A DNA stretch of 64,000 bases from Atriophallophorus winterbourni (Eukaryota; Platyhelminthes; Trematoda; Plagiorchiida; Microphallidae). Numbering within the stretch: the first letter of the stretch is position 1; each line of letters opens with the position of its first letter. The DNA lies in assembly GCA_013407085.1 (NCBI GenBank), contig JACCGJ010003302.1, positions 1-64,000 of the forward strand, read 5' to 3'. A model generated the notes under the pieces. It saw only the letters and a list, made by a program, of their open reading frames with translations, made no database searches and was not told where the DNA came from. Position numbers and translations under genes: made by a program. This document shows, one piece after another, positions 11,805 to 22,093 of this stretch.

Positions 11805-13150
11805 AATTAATTTAAAGTAATTCAAAGTAATACAAAGTTTTAAAGGTCCGAAAAGCAAATACATTACAGTAACCACAGGTTAAAAGTATAGGGAATGCAT
11901 AAAAACAACACAAATGTTTTATCCATATGGAAAGTCAGCACGTGTATTCAGGTACAAGGTTGAATTTGGTCCCCATATACTTGTCAAGTTCAGCGCTGAA
12001 CATGTTCAGGCTTGTTGCTCAAATGATATGGCGGGGTATAGTGTTCTATATAAAGCAAACTTTGACTACCAAGAAAAATCCTGGACAATTTGATCTGGAG
12101 TTTGGAATAATTAACTTGTAGCCATGCGATCTGCTACCACGTGCTTCTTGCCGATGAAACAGGTGTTCAAGTGGGTGATCAACTGTATGCAGAATGTTGA
12201 ACAGCAGGATCAAGTCACCACTGAGACGACGATACGAAGAGTCAAACAGGTTTATAGTTGCAATCCGCTCCTCGTATGGCCTGTTGTATAGCCCGGTCAC
12301 CAGTTTTGTAGCGCGGTGGTATACCCGTTGCAGCAAGGTCATGTTCTATTGTAACAATGGGGACCATGCTTGAACAGCATACTCTATTTTTGATTTGATA
12401 TAGGTGTTAATGATACGTTGGAGTATCTGCTTCGAGAAACGACCAAAGATCCTTCTGAGAAATCCTAAGATTTGACAGGACTTTTTGTATACTACAGAAC
12501 ACTGCCATGAAGACTTCAAGTTACTGCTAATCTACACGATCAGTAACCCATGAAAGTTGCTGAGATCCCAGTGAGTATGTGAATTCGAATGTTTTACCGA
12601 CTTTTAACATTTCACATTTTTGGATGTTGAATGGTGGGCAGTTCCGCAAGGACCAATGATGAAGTGCTTCGAGATGTTTTTGGAGAATTTGGCAATCTTC
12701 TATGGTGCGTACGCTAGTCCGGACTCTGATGTCATCCGCAAATATAATGATTTTGCTGCGTACGATTTCGGGTATATCGTTCGCAAACACGAGGAAGAGT
12801 ATTGACCCCAAGACTGAGCCTTGAGGTACTCCACTTGTAACTTCTACTGGGCTGGATAGTGCCCCATCAACTCTAACCCTTATAACTCTATCATTCAAGT
12901 AATCCTTTATCCAGGCTAATAGTCCGTCGCATACCCCGAGATGCTCTAATTTTTGTAGAGGTATGCTGTGGTTAACACGGTCAAAAGCTTTAGACATGTC
13001 CAAGTAACAAGCAGGGTTAGGACATCCATCGTCCACGGCTCGAGTCCAATTATCAAGAGTTATGAGAAGATTGGTGAGACAGGAGTGTCTTGTCCTGAAT
13101 CTGTGCTGTGCGATGGAAAGAAGCTTATTTTGTTCCAAATGTTTAATGAG
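11805..13150 (-). mobile_element. CR1-like LINE 3' half inserted in BEL/Pao
   Basis: A 5'-truncated LINE starting in the RT and running to a tail of imperfect TACTTTRAAT repeats at about 11,805-11,835. It interrupts the BEL/Pao RT, which reads ASLNDVLL on one side and GPYLT on the other. 5' truncation and a short-repeat 3' tail are normal for CR1 insertions. No clear target duplication was found. Confidence 0.75.
11920..13150 (-). pseudogene. CR1 reverse transcriptase and C-terminal tail
   Basis: The frame ending at 12,527 contains the RT palm: AFDRVNHS near 12,980, SGVPQGSVLGS near 12,820 and FADDIR near 12,750 with both catalytic aspartates. After frame breaks at about 12,540-12,340 it continues (12,342-12,046) with YHRATKLVTG and the tail block RRLSGDLILLF. 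It ends with LDKYMGTKFNL near 11,950. It is fairly well preserved in the RT core. Confidence 0.8.
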
Positions 13151-13214
13151 TAGTACATCATTCAACGACGCGATATCGTGTTTAGCCGCTCAATCGAAAA
13201 CTACTCTAAGATCT

Positions 13215-13400
13215 TGTTATATCTGTAAGGAGTTGCACTGGCATAGCCGTCAGTCAGAAAACACGACCGAACTCGCACTCGTGTATTGACCGAATGAATG
13301 AATATCACAATGTTTGTACACTGAACAATAATCACAATATGCACTTACGATCGATCGTAATTGATGATTTATCAATAGTTCGTTACGCGTCTATACAACA
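13215..13400 (-). repeat. LTR of the TRIM-like element (3' LTR)
   Basis: 186 bp, TG...CA, ending CTATACAACA next to the polypurine tract. It is very similar to 14,537-14,719 and to the solo LTR at 57,129-57,314. Confidence 0.85.
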
Positions 13401-13485
13401 CCTCACCTTTTTTAAAAACGAACACATGGAACGATTGCTAAGCAGGTGATCTTTGGCCGGATTCTGGTTTTATAAACTGAAGGCT

Positions 13486-13890
13486 TTAAGTAACGCGTTG
13501 CTGGGTGGTTGATAAGGCCTTTAGGTAGAAATTCTGTTTTGATGGGGATTTCTCGTGGAAATATGTTTGATGGTCGTTTTGTGTACTTAGAATTTCTCTA
13601 TCGTTGACTGATATGTACTTTGTATATGCCATTTTCAATTTTCCCAAAAATTCCTTCTGGCATCCAGAACTTCCGATGGTGACGTATGTTCTGTACATAA
13701 ACTGAATCATCACTGCACCACAGTGTTTTTTCAACTGAGGTTCGATTCTGTAATTATATTTGTGCTGTCGAGTAGTTAACAATCCTATGAATCGCCGGTA
13801 AGCATAACTCGGAACAACGGTTTCCACACGATTGATTACATGCTTTTGGTTGAACTGTTCGACATCGCCTTTTTGTCGAAATTCAGACAT
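13486..13890 (-). CDS. Second frame of the TRIM-like element, unknown
   Basis: 134 residues, basic, with tyrosine-rich stretches (VPSYAYRRFIGL, MYRTYVTIGSSG). I recognise no domain. A decayed pol spacer is possible. It lies between the gag-like frame and the 3' LTR. Confidence 0.35.
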   Translation of the reverse strand: MSEFRQKGDVEQFNQKHVINRVETVVPSYAYRRFIGLLTTRQHKYNYRIEPQLKKHCGAVMIQFMYRTYVTIGSSGCQKEFLGKLKMAYTKYISVNDREILSTQNDHQTYFHEKSPSKQNFYLKALSTTQQRVT

Positions 13891-14130
13891 GACATCGCGG
13901 TGTCTGTTTCGTCGTATTCTGTCACCAGTTGATTCTCAATTGATTCTCCTGCTGTATTGAACTGCATTTGCGGCTGAGTTTGAAGGCAGTGCATGTTGTG
14001 CTCTTATTTCTGATTCAGGTTTGTGCATCACCACATTCTGACATTTTTCACTGACATTTTGTAACTTTCTGTCGGGGTCGGATTGCAGCTCTGATTCAAA
14101 TTCAGTTTAAAACTCATATTTCCAGAGGGA

Positions 14131-14493
14131 CTAGAACTCAACTTCAGCAGTAGCGTTTACTGTATGCCTTTCCAATTTCGACGAATCGAATTCAACCTTA
14201 TTTTCTGGATACGACAGAATTTCTTCGCAGTTACTTGCTGAATTTTCGACTGATACTCCTAAACTCGAACTGTTTGTTTCATGAACTGCAACCTCCTTTA
14301 TGAACTTCAGCTGAATGTTTAATAATTCTTGTAGGGGATCCAGCGGTACTGACATTCTTTGCAGCAGACTCTCACTTGATTGTCCCGAACTTGGACTGTT
14401 GATTGTCTGGAATGCCATTCGTTGTATTAATTCTCCAAACATCTGCTTCTGTTGATTAAGCACTTCTCGTACAAATTCCATTGGCACTGACAT
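14131..14493 (-). CDS. Gag-like frame of the TRIM-like element
   Basis: A 120-residue open frame starting 44 nt inside the 5' LTR. It contains two related heptad-like blocks (SVPMEFVREVLNQQKQ and SVPLDPLQELLNIQLK), so an internal duplication of the gag N-terminal helix is likely. The same kind of helix opens the Gypsy gag at 7303. No capsid core or zinc knuckle follows. It may be a gag remnant that helps packaging or has no function. Confidence 0.55.
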   Translation of the reverse strand: MSVPMEFVREVLNQQKQMFGELIQRMAFQTINSPSSGQSSESLLQRMSVPLDPLQELLNIQLKFIKEVAVHETNSSSLGVSVENSASNCEEILSYPENKVEFDSSKLERHTVNATAEVEF

Positions 14494-14536
14494 CCTTTGC
14501 TAAGTTAAAAAATTTGTTCCGCACCCCGTCGCCAAT

Positions 14537-14719
14537 TGTTATATCTGTAAGGAGTTGCACTGGCCCAGCCATCAATCAGAAAACACAACCGAACTGGAAC
14601 TCGTGTATTGACTGAATGAATGAATATCACAATGTTTGTACACTGAACAATAATCACAATATGCACTTACGATCGATCGTAATTGATGATTGATCGACAG
14701 TTCGTTACGCGTCTTTTCA
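14537..14719 (-). repeat. LTR of the TRIM-like element (5' LTR)
   Basis: 183 bp, highly similar to the partner LTR except for the outer end (CTTTTCA instead of CTATACAACA). It is followed directly by the GATCT target repeat. Confidence 0.85.
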
Positions 14720-14724
14720 GATCT

Positions 14725-15460
14725 TCTCAATTCTTAAGATTGAAAACCGGATGGTGAGGCAAATGTCAAACATTATTCTACTCGGCATTATCCAGAACGG
14801 GTTCGATATAACCAGTCTCCAAATGATGTGTCATAACCTTGTTGTAACGCACAAACAAATCGACGCCGCACTAGCTTAAGCGATTTTACGCTGTTTAGTT
14901 ATTTGCAGTGAGTTTGCTTCAATCAGAATTTTAATTTGGCGGTACTTGAAAATGTCCGAAAATAATTTCTGATCGCTTTAAGAGAGAAATTGCTTTTTCG
15001 TCATCACGCAATCTTTCATTTCCCACGCGGATATGTCTGCGAATTCCGAGTTGTATAGACTGTTGTTACATTCATCGAAGGACCGTGCTCCAGAGAAGAA
15101 TTTTAAAATATTTTATTCTTCGAGGTTTGGCATGCCTGTCCTTGCAAAATCCACCCGAAGAAGGTTTTGGTTGAAAATGGATGGCGTCCGCCTCCTAACC
15201 GCTGCTTCAACGCCTATTGTGCTTCAGGAACATCCCAACAAATCAGCACAGTCACCGGTTGATTACTAACATAGAATAAATCAACCTTTTTTAAATATGC
15301 AAACCGTTCACTCAAGTCCATTATTGATTAATGTGTAAGCCTCTGCGACATGGATTACTTGACTGCTACCAAACGCTGTATTCCAATGTGTTAACGGGAA
15401 CAATTAAGTTTATGATGAAGACCCAAAGTTGTAAACGAAACTTTCGCAGAACATTTAGGC
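14725..15460 (-). pseudogene. BEL/Pao protease-RT junction and RT start
   Basis: Minus-strand patterns across stops are ADLLGCS and EAAVRRRTPSIFNQ near 15,200, then a linker, then YIEPVLD near 14,810 and HLPHHPVFNLKN near 14,750. The last is the BEL/Pao RT entry motif (YLPHHPV in relatives). The frame continues at 13,210 once the TRIM-like insertion and one GATCT copy are removed. Confidence 0.6.
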
Positions 15461-15462
15461 AT

Positions 15463-16550
15463 CTAGTACAATTCAACGAAATCATTAAGAATCAAAGTGG
15501 TATCAAAAACACTATCAAAGAAGGCTACAGCATTAATAAGCCCAGTCGAATTCTCGATCTTGATGGGTGAAGGACCAAAGAACACTTTGACACTGAATGC
15601 CGCATAGCTGCAATGGATATTCATAAACGGTGTCTCTACAGCCTGATCGTATGGTAAAAGAGTGTGGTGTCGTTTACCGAAATTTCCGGCAGTGCACCAC
15701 GGCATGTAGTTACATGACACAGCTGCATGAAACCGTCGCAGACAGGCAAAACAAACCGAATTTCGCCTAGCGATTTTCCAGCGCGACTTGACATCCGCTT
15801 CAATAAATTTCAGACAATTTTTCAACTCATTTGAGGCCTTGCGAATGCAACATATTATGCTAGACTTTACATCACTAGTGGAAAACGTTTCATTTGTCAG
15901 TGGTTTGTAAACCACTCCTCGCAATTTGGTATTCTTGTGACGATCGATTATTTGTGTTTTATCTGGTTCTTTCAAGCTTTTGCCTAAATATGCTCCTTGC
16001 GGCACGTACACGCCGTGAGACAAACAGTGACTGGCAATCAAAGGTGATGCTATGACCTTCCATGCTGATTTGATCCACCACATCAGCCGACTGATGCTGT
16101 AAGGCGACAGTTAAGCACTTAACGTTGCCTTTCAATGTGGTTAGAGAATTTGAATCTGCTTCACAACACATTTGCTTCAATACAATTTGACAATCTTTCA
16201 TCCTCAAGGTGAGGTTCGACAGACTATCGGAACAGTTTCTTACTTGCCTTGCTTCACTCAACATCTTGTTCAATAACGAGCGTGCAACAACACATGAGGT
16301 AGACCAAACATTTCCATGAGAATGCTGCGTGCTCATTTATAACCTTCTTTAGGCGGCAACATTACCCAAGCGTCAATAGCGTTTGGGTCATTACCTCGGC
16401 AATAATGCATGACGTACAACGAACGCTGACCAAAATCACAAGCTTTTGATTCTACATAGCATTTAAATTGACTGATAAACTTCCAGTTGTCCACTGGATT
16501 ACAATCAAATGACGATAACTCTTCCCTTGGCAATGAATCGGAATCTGAAT
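15463..16550 (-). pseudogene. BEL/Pao gag and protease region, broken
   Basis: The gag starts near 16,533. SSFDCNPVDNWKFISQFK and QRSLYVMHYCRG match the BEL/Pao gag core. A TGA after EGYK (about 16,335) and a shift near 16,280 break it. Downstream CFACLRRFH...C...C..RHHTLL (about 15,770-15,660) is the BEL/Pao zinc-knuckle pair. The frame then runs into a protease-like strand with FFDSVFDTTL near 15,500, where the usual DxG(S/D) is altered after the aspartate. Confidence 0.75.
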
Positions 16551-17071
16551 CACACTAAATGTGGCGCTTTGATCACTTCCTATTCGACCTGAAGATCAAC
16601 GGTACGAGCGAAAGGACCATCAGCCTCCTGATTGTCTTGATACTACATCTGCTCAAGCGAGCTACAGTTTCTTTGGCTATCACTAAATCTTGATCTAATT
16701 AGAGTTCACGCATAAAAGGCTCTCGTTAAGGGTCTAAATCAGGACTACCTCAAACTCATATAAAAGTGCTAGGTGAGGTGGAACCAACAATGTCATTATG
16801 ATCACCGTGAACTTGCCTCTCCGTTAGGTTCAAAATTTGTGATTTTCTAGGCATTATCAATTAATGCAAAATAGCAAAATTTAAAAAAACAGAAAAGCAA
16901 AGGACGTCACCAAGATTGGAATAGAATCGAATAGCAGCACGAAGTTCCAAGTTTGATCTTCGTTCAAATAGGTAGGCGATTCAAGTTGACAGTATCCAAT
17001 CTGGAGCTCTCAAAAGTTCTATATTTCTTCGAATAGAACAAACCGTGTTGAGTACTGTATCGACTAAATTC
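16551..17071. other. No gene recognised
   Basis: Low-information sequence between BEL/Pao gag and dispersed repeat B. A faint minus-strand GDHNDIVG pattern near 16,800 could be LINE endonuclease debris, but it is too weak to call. Confidence 0.3.
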
Positions 17072-17535
17072 GTTCGTTAACACGAAGACCACCCGTTTCA
17101 TACTTAGACAAATTCAGAACTACGATTCGGATATACTACGGTGTTAATAACAAGAATAATATACCAACAATTGGACAAACCGCAACTTTACCGAGTTTTA
17201 CAAATGATGTGAGCCAAAAAAGCACAATTGTTCCAAATAACAACAATAAATTTAGCTGATGCTAAGAAGATAGACTGCTTAATTAATAATGCCAATTCGC
17301 TAAAATAACCAATACAACGGTGAACAAATGTCTTAGTTTTCTTCGAATACCACTTGCAAAAAATGTGGAATTTGATAGATGTCAAGCAATATGACTTATT
17401 ACAAGTGTATAGAAAAAAACGAAAATGTATACACAAAACAATAGAAGATAAAATCCATGTAGAATTAAGAAGAATCAATTTGTTAAGTAGAAAAAAGGAA
17501 GGAATTTACACTAAATTTTCGTCTTTTTCAGTGGG
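17072..17535 (+). repeat. Dispersed repeat B, copy 2
   Basis: Second copy of the repeat at 9,410-9,915, in direct orientation with the same landmarks. It lies just downstream, on the minus strand, of a CR1 endonuclease N-terminal fragment. Confidence 0.6.
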
Positions 17536-17540
17536 TTAAA

Positions 17541-18640
17541 TTAGCTAAATGTAAAGACCTGGGACACAATCGAAAGCAGGAAAATATGATTTTCAAGCGA
17601 ATTCTGCAAGTAATGCCATCCTGCTTGATGCCTCATATAACCGCATGCTATTAACATTGAATGTTTATAAGATTGAATAAGACAGTAAATAAGTTGGACG
17701 TTGTGAATGCTAAGATTCAAACTCGATTCTAAAGTGTGAAGACCTAAACTGAGAAAGATAGCAACACGGACACCGTTGAGTTCACCCGGTCTATCACAAC
17801 TGATCACAGAATTACTGCTACAAATTGCATCAATAATATGATCACATGTAAATAGCCAAGTTTCGGTCAGTGCTATTGCACGCGGTCGTAACTCATGCGC
17901 TAGGATAGATAGTTCAAAGCACTTCTTTCGGATACTACATGAATTTCAGTATAGCACTGTGGCAACGGTGTCCCGCAACATGTTCTTACTTAGTCCTGAC
18001 GAACCTCGGTCGTAATTTCCGATAGGTGAACGCTTGTTTTTTGCGTGGTGCTTGAGAGAATCTGGTCGCTTTGCGCGGCCTGAAGTTCAGCAATAACTTG
18101 AATGTTGTTAATCACTAGCTGTGGAATTCAGGGTTAATACGACTACCGAACCTTTCATCCACGAACCCGCCCGTGATTTCTGTAGGTGATAAAGAACGGT
18201 TCTTTTATGAAAAACAGCGCATTCTCTCTGAAATAACATCATAACGTGATTCCTTTTACCTTACGGATCCGTCTTGTCGTCAGGCACTGCAACGTGTTTC
18301 ACTTTTATGGATTCATGTAAAAGAATGCATCAGGTAAAGAGCTGATCAAGATCAGACTGCCAGGAAAATTAAACTATAATTGGTCTTGGAGGGTAATTTG
18401 AATTTCTTTTCTCACCCTTTCACACGCCAACCCGAAAAGAAGTTTTAGTGGCGTATCTGGGCGCATCCCAACATTACGGAGCAAATTTCTCATACAAATC
18501 CGACCGAGTGATTTACGGGTTTTGGATTCGCGTATATAGGGTTCATCCTGATTAAGCACCAGGATGTTGCGAAATTTATCTCGCTTTCGCTGACGAGTTG
18601 ATTTAAGCTGCTCCAGATTCTTTAATAACTTCTCAAGGCT
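17541..18640 (-). pseudogene. CR1-like LINE 5' part: ORF1 remnant plus endonuclease start
   Basis: ORF1-like patterns occur at 18,640-18,360 (NILVLNQDEPYIRE, MRPDTPLKLL). Endonuclease patterns follow at 17,990-17,541: ELSILAHELRPRAIALTETW near 17,880 and SCDRPGE near 17,800. Many stops and shifts are present. It is mirrored by a plus-strand copy at 18,700-19,845. Confidence 0.55.
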
Positions 18641-18699
18641 CGAAACGACAGTAGCATGTAAATCTGACTGACGGCCTGGGAGATTTACTCACCGAAATT

Positions 18700-19845
18700 T
18701 CATTAGATTTTACAGTTTTACCTTAGAGTTATTTTGACGCACTGCTTCAGTACAAGATCTGTTCATACTAATCTTAAAAACTGTTGGATTGTTGAGGGCG
18801 AGCACTTTTTGACGATGAGAAAATCCAACAGGCCTACAAAACCCCGTAAAAGTAATAAGAAGGTTAAAGCACACGGTATAGCTGTTAAGTCTGATATAAT
18901 TATACACAGATCATCTTCTAAGCATTTGAAGCCTAGTAATGGTGAAAAAAGCACAGACGGGGCACGAATAGTTAAACTGTAGGAACTTTAACCAGTAGTC
19001 AAATATAATTGCTACTGTCGCTTAGAGCGAAGAGGAGGTATCCAAACATTTGAAACTACTTAAATCAGATCGTCAGAGAATGCGACATAAATCGCATAAT
19101 ATCTTGGTGCCTAATGAAGAAAAAACTTATATACGTGAATTAAAAAATCGTAAGTCACTCGACTGGTGTTGTATAAGTAATCTGCACCGCAACGTTGAAA
19201 TGCACCCAGACACGCCATTCAAACTTGCTGCACGTGTTAGCATGTGAAAGAGCAAGAAAAATAAGTCTAATGACAGCTCAAGACGAATTTCTTTTGCAGT
19301 CTGATCGTGATCGGTTCTTAGCATGTTACGTTGGTTTAGGTGCATCCCATAAAGGGAAACACGTTGCCGTGCATAATTACAAGAGCAGAATCATTAGGTC
19401 AAATAAGCCTCGAAATGTTGCAACTGATAAAACAAAACGCAGTTGCTCAGAGAAGGATGGGTGTGAATTAAACATTTGGTCGTCGTTTTGACCTTGAAAT
19501 TCCACGCTCGTAATGAGCAACCTTCAAGGTATTGTTGAACTTCAGGCCACACAAAGCGACTAGATTCTCTCAAGCACCACGCGAAAACACGTGTTGACCT
19601 GTCGGGAATTACTACCGAGGATCGTCAGTACTAAGTGAGGAAATCTCGCGAGACGCCGTTGCCTCAGTGCCATAAAGTAATTCATGTAGTATCCGATAGA
19701 AGTGCTTTGAACTATCCATCTTAGCGCATGAGTTACGACCGCATGTAATAGCACTGACTGAAAGTTGGCTATCTACATGTGATCATATTATTGATGCAAT
19801 TTTTAGCAGGTATTCTTTGGTCAGATGTGGTGGACCTGTTTATCT
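18700..19845 (+). pseudogene. CR1-like LINE 5' part, mirror copy
   Basis: Plus-strand copy of the same subfamily. A lysine-rich ORF1 N-terminus lies near 18,820 (RPTKPRKSNKKVK), ORF1 body patterns at 19,070-19,330 (NILVPNEEKTYIRE, MHPDTPFKLL, FLLQSDRDRF), and an endonuclease start at 19,640-19,830 (ALTESWLSTCDH). It is cut at about 19,845. With the minus copy it forms an imperfect inverted repeat. Confidence 0.55.
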
Positions 19846-20093
19846 GTTTTTAGTCTCAGCTGACCCTGTTCCGTAGGATGTGGTGGGTAGCGGTGTCCCG
19901 GGTTGACGCCCTACCTGTCCAAATGCCACAAAAATCCACTGATGGTGCAGGTTAACGCGAATGTGGCCCGCTATAAGGCCTTGGAAACTCGAACATTTTA
20001 CTATTCTTTTCTTTTCGATCCACTGCACAATCCACCCTGCGGTTTTGTACAAGCTCCCCGCTTTTATACCGTAATAAACTATTGACTATTGAC
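19846..20093 (+). repeat. Dispersed repeat C with short-repeat tail
   Basis: The unit begins near CTCAGCTGACCCTGTTCC and ends with a (TTGACTA)n-like tail at about 20,075-20,093. A 5' portion recurs in inverse orientation at 20,640-20,745. The tail suggests LINE-driven retroposition. It could be a LINE 3' UTR or a SINE. Confidence 0.5.
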
Positions 20094-20639
20094 TCGTTAA
20101 CGACCCGCGTAAGTTGAATATTTTTGCTCGTGACAGATTTATATTTTTATTCTAGTTTTGTTATTATGGTTATTATTAATTCAAAAACGAAACTTTGTTC
20201 TAACTCTAAGGTTACTGGAGGATCCGATGATTGTAAACAACACGTATAAGCCAACCTAAGGTGTGCATATGCCGTCTGATGCCCTGAGTTTGCTCGTGGC
20301 CTCCGGGTCACTTGTTCAAACATCGGGCGACGGAGTGTTCCGCTATTATTAGCGGTGCTAGGTTTGAACAGTGGTTTGCAGTGGCTTAGCCACCGCCCCG
20401 AGGTTGTTTACCGAACAGCACATCGCCACGAGTCTTGCTGTCCGGATTAGACGATGTTGACGGGCTTATCGCAAATGAAGATGGGAGCCAAGCAGATGTC
20501 TCTAGCTGTTGCTCTTCGATGGATGCGGCCTCAATTCTCAGATAACGGTCCGTAACATCCATGCAAGAGGCTTTTGAACCGGATACTCCTGCTTTAAGTA
20601 GCACGCCAAAAACGTGCACCTCCCTCGGGTGCTTCGACC
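20094..20639 (-). other. Unassigned, with a possible ORF1-like minus frame
   Basis: A 107-codon minus frame (20,709-20,386) spans part of this region. It is Ser/Glu-rich (EAASIEEQQLETSAW) and could be a LINE ORF1 N-terminus, but no diagnostic motif is visible. The left part (20,094-20,380) holds nothing recognisable. Confidence 0.3.
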
Positions 20640-20745
20640 GAGGGCCAACCAGGATTAGTTTCGGATTTTTGTGGCATTTGGACAGGTAGGGCGTCAACCC
20701 GGGATACACCTACCCACCTCATCCTCCGGAACAGGGTCAGTTGAA
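20640..20745 (-). repeat. Dispersed repeat C, inverted 5' fragment
   Basis: About 105 bp matching the start of 19,846-20,093 on the opposite strand, including the shared GGCATTTGGACAGGTAGGGC and CCCGGGTTGACG equivalents. Confidence 0.55.
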
Positions 20746-20869
20746 ACTGCGTGTATACGGACTTCCGATACTGGGATCTGGAAGAGCAATGAAACTGGCA
20801 AAGGGTTAGCGAGGTTGTGACGAAAATGCAAATGGCACAGAAAGAACTTACCGTTGCAACGAGCTAGTG

Positions 20870-21063
20870 AGTTTGGGAACAAAAGTGATGTGCCAATAAA
20901 AATCAGCGAGCAGTATCTCGTCATTAGATGCGATAGACCTGGCGACAGGAGAGGCGGTGGCGTTGCACTCCTCCTAGAGTATGGCTTGCTCAACACGGGA
21001 ACGGGTATATCCCTAACCAGTGAAAACGTCCAACTTGTTACGAGCATCCTGACTTGCTACTAG
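20870..21063 (+). pseudogene. LINE endonuclease fragment
   Basis: A plus-strand frame reads SEQYLVIRCDRPGDRRGGGV, then a LNTGTGISL.SENVQ pattern. This is the middle of the CR1 endonuclease. It is cut on both sides and is the same subfamily as the copies at 21.5-28.3 kb. Confidence 0.7.
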
Positions 21064-21520
21064 TTAGTTCAGTATGCACAGGACATTAAGTGTCTGACAA
21101 GCCTATCGAGCGTCCAGAATTTCTTTCGGTGGAAAGCTGCAGAGGAGCACCCACCACTGCCAAAGGGTCAATCCTTTTTGTCCGTGTTTAACCTTTGATG
21201 GTCGTAGGACTAGGAGAATGTAGTTGGGGGAGCACCGCGCTATAATAGATGCACTGACAGAAGGTAATTTTCTTTTTTCTCCGTTTGCAATCTCTGATGA
21301 TCGCGGTGCCAGGCGATGTACCGGATAGTAGTAGGACAGCAACGCCCAATAATCGATGCTGGAAAACAGAAAAGGCAGTTTCTCCTCACCAGCACGGTGA
21401 GAGGTCAGCTGATGGAGAATCAAGAATAAGAAGATGCTCTAAAATTGCTACAATGAATAGCGAGCAAAATGGAGGACAACCTAAGCATGGTGATCATGGG
21501 ATGTAATCAAAGAATAACTT
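21064..21520. other. No gene recognised
   Basis: Short frames in both strands without known motifs. It contains a short internal near-duplication around 21,270 and 21,300. Confidence 0.3.
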
Positions 21521-21523
21521 ACC

Positions 21524-21840
21524 CTAGTCACGGTCTAAACCCTGCTTGAAAGTTGAGACGAAACTATAGGAGATAAATTCTTCAGGGAGCTTGTTCCAGA
21601 AGTTGACCACCCTGAAGCTGAAAAAGTTTTTCCTAGAATCTAGTGGACATCGTTCGTTAGCAAGCTTGAGTGCGTGTCCGCGAGTGCCCAGCTTAGGACT
21701 TAAGGTAAAGATGTCATCTGGATTAACGCCGCGTAAACCCTTTAAGATCTTAAAGGTTTCAATCAAATCACCTCTCAAACGACGACGCTTAAGAGAGAAA
21801 AGACCCAGAGCCGCTAGGCGATCAGCATAACTTTTCCCAC
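21524..21840 (-). pseudogene. LINE C-terminal tail, outer copy
   Basis: Contains RLAALGLFSLKRRRLRGDL and, nearer the end, FFSFRVVNFWNKLPEE, the conserved tail of CR1-like ORF2. It is the distal duplicate of the tail at 22,570-22,846 and is the only one that reads on to the natural end. Confidence 0.75.
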
Positions 21841-21865
21841 GCTGTATTAATATTATGTATTAAAG

Positions 21866-22065
21866 CACAAGCCTGATCCAGGCAAAGTGCCGTACAGTCA
21901 GAGACTGCACGTGGGCTGAGATACTGTCAGGTTGCCCAGGCCTAGACAGATATGACAAAAGAAATAGAAATGGTAGTGAGACTCCAGCGTGTATTCGCAT
22001 GCAGCTCACTACCGGCGGCAAATCAATTTAGCACGGTGTTAGTCACACAGCACAGAAGTACTGCA
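21866..22065 (+). repeat. Repeat A, copy 1
   Basis: About 200 bp starting at AAGCACAAGCCTGATCCAGG and running through ACTGTCAGGTTGCCCAGGC, GAGACTCCAGCGTGT and GCAGCTCACTACC to the CAATTTAGCACGGTGTT end. It interrupts the LINE frame between RT and tail. The same unit occurs at least six more times in the window. Confidence 0.75.
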
Positions 22066-22093
22066 GGATTGCACACCTTACGCTTACCCTCAA

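Larger units (their letters stand above)
13215..14719 (-). mobile_element. Short LTR retrotransposon (TRIM-like) with GATCT target duplication
   Basis: A complete 1505-bp insertion with two LTRs in the same orientation (13,215-13,400 and 14,537-14,719), both TG...CA. It is flanked by perfect GATCT repeats at 13,210-13,214 and 14,720-14,724. On the minus strand the 5' LTR is followed by ATTGGCGACGGGG (putative primer-binding site), a gag-like frame, a second frame of unknown function, a purine tract AAAAAAGGTGAGG, and the 3' LTR. RT and integrase are absent, so it must have moved using another element's enzymes. It interrupts the BEL/Pao RT frame precisely. Confidence 0.85.
10385..16550 (-). 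mobile_element. BEL/Pao LTR retrotransposon, split by two later insertions
   Basis: Minus-strand pieces occur in the correct BEL/Pao order: gag (16,533-15,700), protease (about 15,540-15,463), RT start (15,260-14,720), RT continuation (13,214-13,150 and 11,804-11,540), RNase H end (11,520-11,250), integrase zinc region (11,191-10,871), integrase core start (10,839-10,540) and pol end (10,520-10,430). A short LTR element occupies 13,215-14,719 and a CR1 3' half about 11,805-13,150. Both interrupt the RT exactly where the protein resumes beyond them. The body has many stops and is dead. No LTRs of its own were identified. Confidence 0.8.
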
